A DNA stretch of 64,000 nucleotides, from contig NZ_JATAAF010000004.1 in the NCBI RefSeq assembly GCF_030341905.1, positions 129,001 to 193,000 on the forward strand. The letters run 5' to 3'. The DNA is from Porticoccus sp. W117 (lineage in GTDB: Bacteria; Pseudomonadota; Gammaproteobacteria; Pseudomonadales; Porticoccaceae). The first letter of the stretch is position 1. Each line of letters opens with the position of its first letter. A program made the position numbers and the translations under genes. Under the pieces are notes generated by a model, which was not told where the DNA came from, did no database searches, and saw only the letters and a program-made list of their open reading frames with translations. Shown here piece by piece: positions 59,811 to 64,000 of the stretch.

Positions 59811-61058
59811 TTAATCGATCAGCAGGCTTAATTCATAGCCTTCGCTGGTGGTGGGTTCGCCATTGTCCAGGCGGCTGCGAAAGCGGGCATCGCGCAGCTG
59901 CCGCTGGGCTTTGCGGGCTACGGACTTTTCATCGGGCTGAGTTTCCAGCACGGTGATATTGCGGGCTTTGCCGTTGAGGTCGATATCCATCTTGACCTTG
60001 GCAATTGTTGTGAAGTTGGCCGGGTCTGGTGTATCGAAAACCGGCAGCAGGTGAGGTTCGCCAAACAGGCTGGTGCGTTCCTCCAATTGGTTGTTGTCCG
60101 TCAATAACTGCCAGCTCTTGCGATAGAGGCTGTGTGCTTGCTGTGGACTGTTGCCAAACAATATCAGCCAGTCGCCTTGCTGTACTAGGCTGTTGGCCTG
60201 TAACAACGGCTCTTGATTGCTTTGGTGAAGGCGGCTGAGTCTGTTATAGGTGGCCAGAGCCTTACTGACGGCGCTGTCGATCTGCTCGCGCTGGTAGCGC
60301 TTGGTCAGACGGGCAGTTTCCCGACGCAAGTGGTTGTCGTAGGCGATCTGGTATTCGAAGCGGCTTTCGTCCCGGTAACGAGGGCGAAAATTTCTACTTT
60401 GGAAGCGCACATAATCGGCGGGTGGTCGCGGGGCAAAGCGTTGGAAGTGATCAATCAGATAGTAGTGATTTTCAATTTCGCTGTTTAACCGTTCGATAGT
60501 CAGTGAGTCTTTCTGCTGAGAGTCGATAGCGGATGCGTTGGTGATCAGTCGAATCGCTTCAGTGAGGTGGGCGAAGGCCTCTTTGTTGCGCGTTTGTATG
60601 TATTGGCCGCGATGCCAGCGAGCCGCTTCCAGTTGCAGTGGCAGCAATTTAGGTGAGCTGTTGCCATGGTGGCTGCGGTAAAGGTCCAACTGCCGTTGGT
60701 AATTGGTGGCAACGGCACCGACGTTACCCACGGCTTGATAACTGGAGTTTAGCAACCGCAACAGTGGCTCTTGAGAAATACTGGAAATGCCGTCGTTAAC
60801 CCGGCGAACGTGCAGGCCCCGTTTGAATATGTCGATGGCATCCTGGTGCTCACCATTGGCCTGCAGCGCTTCACCCAGGCCGCGAAGCGGTTCCGCCAGG
60901 CCGATGTCGTAGGCGCCGTAGTGCGCTTCCAGTTCATCGATGGCTTCCTGGTATTGCTCAATGGCATCGCCGGTTGCTGCCCCGTGGCTAAGGGCCGTAC
61001 AACATAGCAATGTCAATGGCAGTAGCTTTCGGAATGCGTTCAAAGGTGGTCTCCACAC
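59811..61058 (-). CDS. Exported TPR protein with TonB C-terminal-like domain (paralogue 3)
   Basis: A 415-residue protein: signal peptide (about 8-27, FRKLLPLTLLCCTALSHGA), TPR-like helices (LRGLGEALQANGEHQDAIDI, VRRVNDGISSISQEPLLRLL, SSPKLLPLQLEAARWHRGQY) and a TonB-C-like end (AKVKMDIDLNGKARNITVLE, LRDARFRSRLDNGEPTTS). It is closest to paralogue 1. GTG 61058 is given as start; a TTG at 61043 with GGAG six bases upstream is an attractive alternative and would still leave a signal peptide. It is 152 bases upstream of paralogue 2, same strand. Confidence 0.78.
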   Translation of the reverse strand: MWRPPLNAFRKLLPLTLLCCTALSHGAATGDAIEQYQEAIDELEAHYGAYDIGLAEPLRGLGEALQANGEHQDAIDIFKRGLHVRRVNDGISSISQEPLLRLLNSSYQAVGNVGAVATNYQRQLDLYRSHHGNSSPKLLPLQLEAARWHRGQYIQTRNKEAFAHLTEAIRLITNASAIDSQQKDSLTIERLNSEIENHYYLIDHFQRFAPRPPADYVRFQSRNFRPRYRDESRFEYQIAYDNHLRRETARLTKRYQREQIDSAVSKALATYNRLSRLHQSNQEPLLQANSLVQQGDWLILFGNSPQQAHSLYRKSWQLLTDNNQLEERTSLFGEPHLLPVFDTPDPANFTTIAKVKMDIDLNGKARNITVLETQPDEKSVARKAQRQLRDARFRSRLDNGEPTTSEGYELSLLID

Positions 61059-61141
61059 ATAATCTTTACAAGATAACGGCGCCTGGAATAATTTGATGAC
61101 GTGATGATAGTTTGCTTACCCATGCGGGGATAGCAAGTATC

Positions 61142-61447
61142 TAGGGCCTGTTCACACTAATTAAGTTATCACTGCTGGGCGCCATTTTTTTGCTCAGCAA
61201 GGCAGAAGGAGTGCTGTGTAGTCATTCTACATAAGCGACTGATAACACAGTTGAGCGAAAAAATGGCCTCAGCCCTTCGGGTTGGGGCTAAAAAAGCGCC
61301 ACTCAGCGTTGCTCGTCGCTACTCCCCATTATGGAGAGGGGAATAACCAAACCACCCTCCTCGCGCCTCGCCTAAAGCGCCTACTGTTGGTGATTGGCAC
61401 TTTTTTAGTCACAACAGTGACGACTTAATTAGTGTGAATAGGCCCTA
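61142..61447. mobile_element. MITE copy 2 with 24-bp terminal inverted repeats
   Basis: TAGGGCCTGTTCACACTAAT plus four bases (61142-61165) is the inverted complement of 61424-61447 with one mismatch. The 306-bp element is the same family as 13444-13715 but in the opposite orientation and about 35 bases longer (extra sequence near 61322-61350). It occupies most of the gap before the third sigma factor gene, so it may carry or displace that promoter. Confidence 0.9.
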
Positions 61448-61512
61448 GGTGAAATTGACCTGAAATGTACTTTTTGGGAGACTGCATAAGATGTTTTTGC
61501 ACGGTTCTTCCT

Positions 61513-62127
61513 ATGTCTGACAAAAACAAAATCACCAAAGAGTTTCTGGAATATCGCCAGGTCATTGCCAGATTTCTGCGCAAGCTGACCTCTATGGGCA
61601 CACCAGAAGTGGAGGATATCCTCCAGGAAACCTTTCTGCGCACCTATCAGTCTGCACTGAAACGGGAAATCCGTTTTCCCAAGGCGTTTATGGTAAAGAC
61701 CGCTTTGCGTCTCGCCAATAAACAAAAACAGCAGAATATGCGCCTGCAAACCGAAGCTGAGATAGAGGATTTTCCCGAGTCGGAGCTCTGTTTTCTTAAT
61801 GGGGGTTCTGTTGCAGAGCACAACCCGGAAAAGCACAGCATCAGCCTGGAGCAGTTCCAGTTGTTGTGTCGAGCGATTAACGGCCTGCCTCCGAGGTGTC
61901 GCAAGGCGTTTATTCTCAGAAAGATTTATGGCTACTCGCAAAAAGAGATAGCCAGCTATATGGGTCTTAGTGAAAGCACGGTAGAAAAGCATATCGCCAA
62001 GGGGCTCCGTTACAGCGTTAACTATATGGACAGTCAGTTATCCACCGGTATGACACCGTCCGGTGAGGCTCAGAAGAGAACAGCTGACACTGGTGAAGTC
62101 AGGAAAACCTCTGGTAAAAAATCATGA
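61513..62127 (+). CDS. ECF-type RNA polymerase sigma factor (FecI-like)
   Basis: A 204-residue sigma factor. Region 2 is at about 10-75 (EFLEYRQVIARFLRKLTSMG, EVEDILQETFLRTYQSALKR, KAFMVKTALRLANKQKQQ) and region 4 at about 120-175 (INGLPPRCRKAFILRKIYGY, SQKEIASYMGLSESTVEKHI). Similar to the sigma factor at 1261-1866. ATG 61513 (MSDKNKIT) fits the family; an ATG at 61465 is in frame but would add a Cys-rich stretch. A MITE ends 65 bases upstream. The end overlaps the FecR start by four bases (ATGA). Confidence 0.92.
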   Translation: MSDKNKITKEFLEYRQVIARFLRKLTSMGTPEVEDILQETFLRTYQSALKREIRFPKAFMVKTALRLANKQKQQNMRLQTEAEIEDFPESELCFLNGGSVAEHNPEKHSISLEQFQLLCRAINGLPPRCRKAFILRKIYGYSQKEIASYMGLSESTVEKHIAKGLRYSVNYMDSQLSTGMTPSGEAQKRTADTGEVRKTSGKKS

Positions 62128-63170
62128 GTAACACCATCAATTTTCCAAATTTGGAAGCTGTGCAAAAGCAGGCCGCTGACTGGATATCCGCTATGGATCG
62201 CGGGCTTTCCGATGGTGAAAATGGGGCATTACAGGACTGGTTGTCGGAATCGCCGTTACATGGCGAAACCCTGGTTCACTACGCATCGGCATGGGATCTG
62301 ATGGATATCCTTTCACCGATTCGCGAGCTTCTGCCATTGGATGCGGCAGTAAACTCTGCCAAAGAAAGCAAACGGCGGTGGTTTGGTTGGCCTGTTGCCG
62401 CCGCCTGTGCGTCATTACTCGCGATAGCAGTGCTGTTGTTTATGGAGAACAGCACTCCAGACCCAGCGTTGAAGCCGCTATTTACCGCTGTGTATCAAAC
62501 CGAGGTGGGTGAGCAATCAGAAGTGGTACTTCCCGACCAAAGCCGCCTCAAGCTGAACACCGGCTCCCGGCTCAAGGTGACATTCTCCGATCAATCCAGG
62601 CAGGTAGAGCTGATCTCGGGCGAGGCCTATTTTGAAGTAGCGAAGAACCCACAATTGCCATTTGTGGTGATTGCCAGAGACCGCGCCATTACCGCAGTGG
62701 GTACGGCATTTAATATCGAGCTGAGAGACAAGCAATCGGTAGAAGTTCTGGTAACCGAAGGCAAAGTGGCCATCACTGACCCCCCTATGACTGAAACCCC
62801 CGACTCCCATGTGGCGATTGCTGTCGAGCAGGCGGTATACCTCAGCGGCGGCCAGAAAATACAGCTGGATGGCGTTGACTACGGGCCGGTCACGCCCGTG
62901 GAGGAATTTGATCTGGAAAGCTCTTTGGCCTGGCAACAGGGCATGATCGTTTTTCAGGGGGAAAGCCTCCATCAAGCACTGGCGGAGATCAGCCGCTATA
63001 CCGCTGTAGATTTTAAAATTATTGATGATCAAATCAGGGACATAGAAGTAGGGGGGTATTTCAAGGCAGGAGATACTGAACAGCTTTTATTTGTGCTCGG
63101 TGAAAACTTTGCTATTCATAGCGAGCTTGAGGGCAATACTTGGTTGTTAAGCCGAAAAACGACGCCATAG
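62124..63170 (+). CDS. FecR family anti-sigma/sigma regulator
   Basis: A 348-residue transmembrane regulator. Cytoplasmic DUF4880-like segment (about 12-60, QKQAADWISAMDRGLSDGEN), membrane helix at about 87-107, periplasmic FecR domain from about 120 (YQTEVGEQSEVVLPDQSRLK, ISGEAYFEVAKNPQLPF, AVGTAFNI) and the C-terminal receptor-contact domain (about 270-348, GMIVFQGESLHQALAEISRY). Its ATG overlaps the sigma stop (ATGA). The receptor follows 99 bases later, in the same orientation and with no terminator seen, so all three genes are probably one transcript. Confidence 0.93.
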   Translation: MSNTINFPNLEAVQKQAADWISAMDRGLSDGENGALQDWLSESPLHGETLVHYASAWDLMDILSPIRELLPLDAAVNSAKESKRRWFGWPVAAACASLLAIAVLLFMENSTPDPALKPLFTAVYQTEVGEQSEVVLPDQSRLKLNTGSRLKVTFSDQSRQVELISGEAYFEVAKNPQLPFVVIARDRAITAVGTAFNIELRDKQSVEVLVTEGKVAITDPPMTETPDSHVAIAVEQAVYLSGGQKIQLDGVDYGPVTPVEEFDLESSLAWQQGMIVFQGESLHQALAEISRYTAVDFKIIDDQIRDIEVGGYFKAGDTEQLLFVLGENFAIHSELEGNTWLLSRKTTP

Positions 63171-63269
63171 TGCTCTGTGAGTGGCGCATCTACTCAGGAA
63201 AATCACGACTAAAAAATCTTGCCCAGGGATGGCGGAAATTTCTCTTTAACGCCTCTAATAGGTTGAGTC

Positions 63270-64000
63270 TTGAATAAAACACATCGTTTTTTGCTGGTTT
63301 TATCGCTCTGTGTAGCGGTTTTTGGCGGCTTTTTTACGCTGCCGGTGGCCGCTTCCTTACAGGCTGATAGCGCTACAAAAGATTATGTGTTCGATATTCC
63401 AAGGCTCAGAGCCGACAAGGCTTTGGTGCGATTCGCACGTCAGGCAGACGTGACTTTTTTGTTTCCCGTCAGGGAAATAAAAAAGCTGAAGGTTGGTCCC
63501 CTTCAGGGGCGCTATACCCTCAGCGAAGGGTTGCGCATTCTGCTGGCTAATACGGGAATCGTTTACCGGGCTGCGTCAGATAAAAACCAAAAAGAGGGTG
63601 GAAAAGAGATGAAAACAATCAATAAAAAACTACTACCAACTGTTATTTCTCTGTCCGTTGCCGGTTCCCTGGGGGTGACAGCAGCAAGTGCTACTGCAGA
63701 GGAAAAGGCGGCAGTCGACGAAGAGCTGGTGGTGGTTGGCTCAAGGGCCCCCGGCCGCAGTGCTCAAGATCTGCCAGTGCCGGTGGACGTGCTTAATTCC
63801 GATACGTTAGAAGCGACCGGACAAACCGAAGTAGGGCGCATGCTTCAGGCTGTGGCTCCGTCATTCAATTTCCCCAGCTCCAGTATCAGTGACGGTACTG
63901 ATGCCTTGCGGCCTGCAACCCTGCGGGGCTTGGGACCCGACCAAACATTGGTGTTGATCAATGGCAAGCGTCGTCACCAGGCGGGCCTGATACACATTAA
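63270..64000 (+). CDS. TonB-dependent receptor with STN domain, cut by window edge; second internal signal peptide
   Basis: The frame is open from TTG 63270 (AGG seven bases upstream) to the window end, 243 codons. Residues 1-33 are a signal peptide (FLLVLSLCVAVFGGFFTLPV). Residues about 40-105 are an STN domain (YVFDIPRLRADKALVRFARQ, GRYTLSEGLRILLANTGIVY). Then at residue 114 (ATG 63609, with GAGGGTGG upstream) a second signal-like segment begins, MKTINKKLLPTVISLSVAGS ending ASATAEE. The plug starts near 151 (EELVVVGSRAPGR, then ATLRGLGPDQTLVLINGKRR). It is either one protein with an internal pseudo-signal, or two products from two starts, with and without the signalling domain. Confidence 0.85.
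   Translation, partial: MNKTHRFLLVLSLCVAVFGGFFTLPVAASLQADSATKDYVFDIPRLRADKALVRFARQADVTFLFPVREIKKLKVGPLQGRYTLSEGLRILLANTGIVYRAASDKNQKEGGKEMKTINKKLLPTVISLSVAGSLGVTAASATAEEKAAVDEELVVVGSRAPGRSAQDLPVPVDVLNSDTLEATGQTEVGRMLQAVAPSFNFPSSSISDGTDALRPATLRGLGPDQTLVLINGKRRHQAGLIHI

Overview
The window looks like a chromosomal segment of a marine, aerobic gammaproteobacterium of the Cellvibrionales type (Cellvibrio/Saccharophagus/Halieaceae-like). This is an inference from three things: a fused BioH-BioC biotin protein of the kind known from Saccharophagus, several sigma factor/FecR/TonB-receptor units, and many short intergenic inverted repeats. Most genes have moderate GC and regular Shine-Dalgarno sites. 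A few hypothetical genes (29603-30964, 36793-37455, 38240-38707, 40756-41769) are clearly AT-richer.

Layout. 1-1941 (minus): ECF-type sigma factor, FecR anti-sigma, and the first codons of a TonB-dependent receptor. 2051-4097: a frameshifted small gene, cysZ and an AsmA-like protein. 4448-9950: branched-chain 2-oxoacid dehydrogenase operon (E1alpha, E1beta, double-lipoyl E2, E3). 10148-15233: peroxiredoxin-like protein, an Lrp-family regulator divergent from a cysteine-desulfurase-like PLP enzyme, then a TauE exporter and an ETHE1-like persulfide dioxygenase, which reads as a cysteine-sulfur oxidation and sulfite export module. 15395-20591: second sigma/FecR/TonB-receptor unit. Its sigma gene and receptor gene share an AGGGG-N13-TACGTGTC promoter-like motif. 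21152-31697: mixed single genes (TlpA-like, AIM24-like, glutamine amidotransferase, EamA transporter, cytochrome b561, META lipoprotein, Uup, ComF). 31701-36555: biotin genes bioB, bioF, bioHC and bioD behind a BirA-type operator. 36586-41769: small and hypothetical genes, GST, fatty acid hydroxylase-like protein and two rhodaneses.

41777-56713 (minus) is the most unusual part: a 13-gene unit encoding a TPR/TonB-C protein, a Pro/Ser-rich lipoprotein, further lipoproteins, a TPR membrane protein, a PEGA-repeat protein with an FGE-like domain, a small secreted protein, an ExbB/TolQ/MotA-like channel, a degenerate Hsp70-like protein, two vWA proteins with ExbD-like N-terminal anchors, and a BepA-like M48 metalloprotease. 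I read it as a possible proton-motive-force-driven envelope machine that I cannot match to a characterised system. Paralogues of its first gene lie at 58513-59658 and 59811-61058, around an NhaC antiporter. 61513-64000: third sigma/FecR/TonB-receptor unit. Its receptor is cut by the window edge and carries two signal-peptide-like segments in one frame.

Repeats: two copies of a MITE with 24-25 bp terminal inverted repeats (13444-13715, 61142-61447), REP-like hairpins starting GTCATC/GTCATT, GACGTGC-type palindromic arrays, and a GGGTGGATTAGCG inverted repeat. I saw no tRNA, rRNA or CRISPR array.
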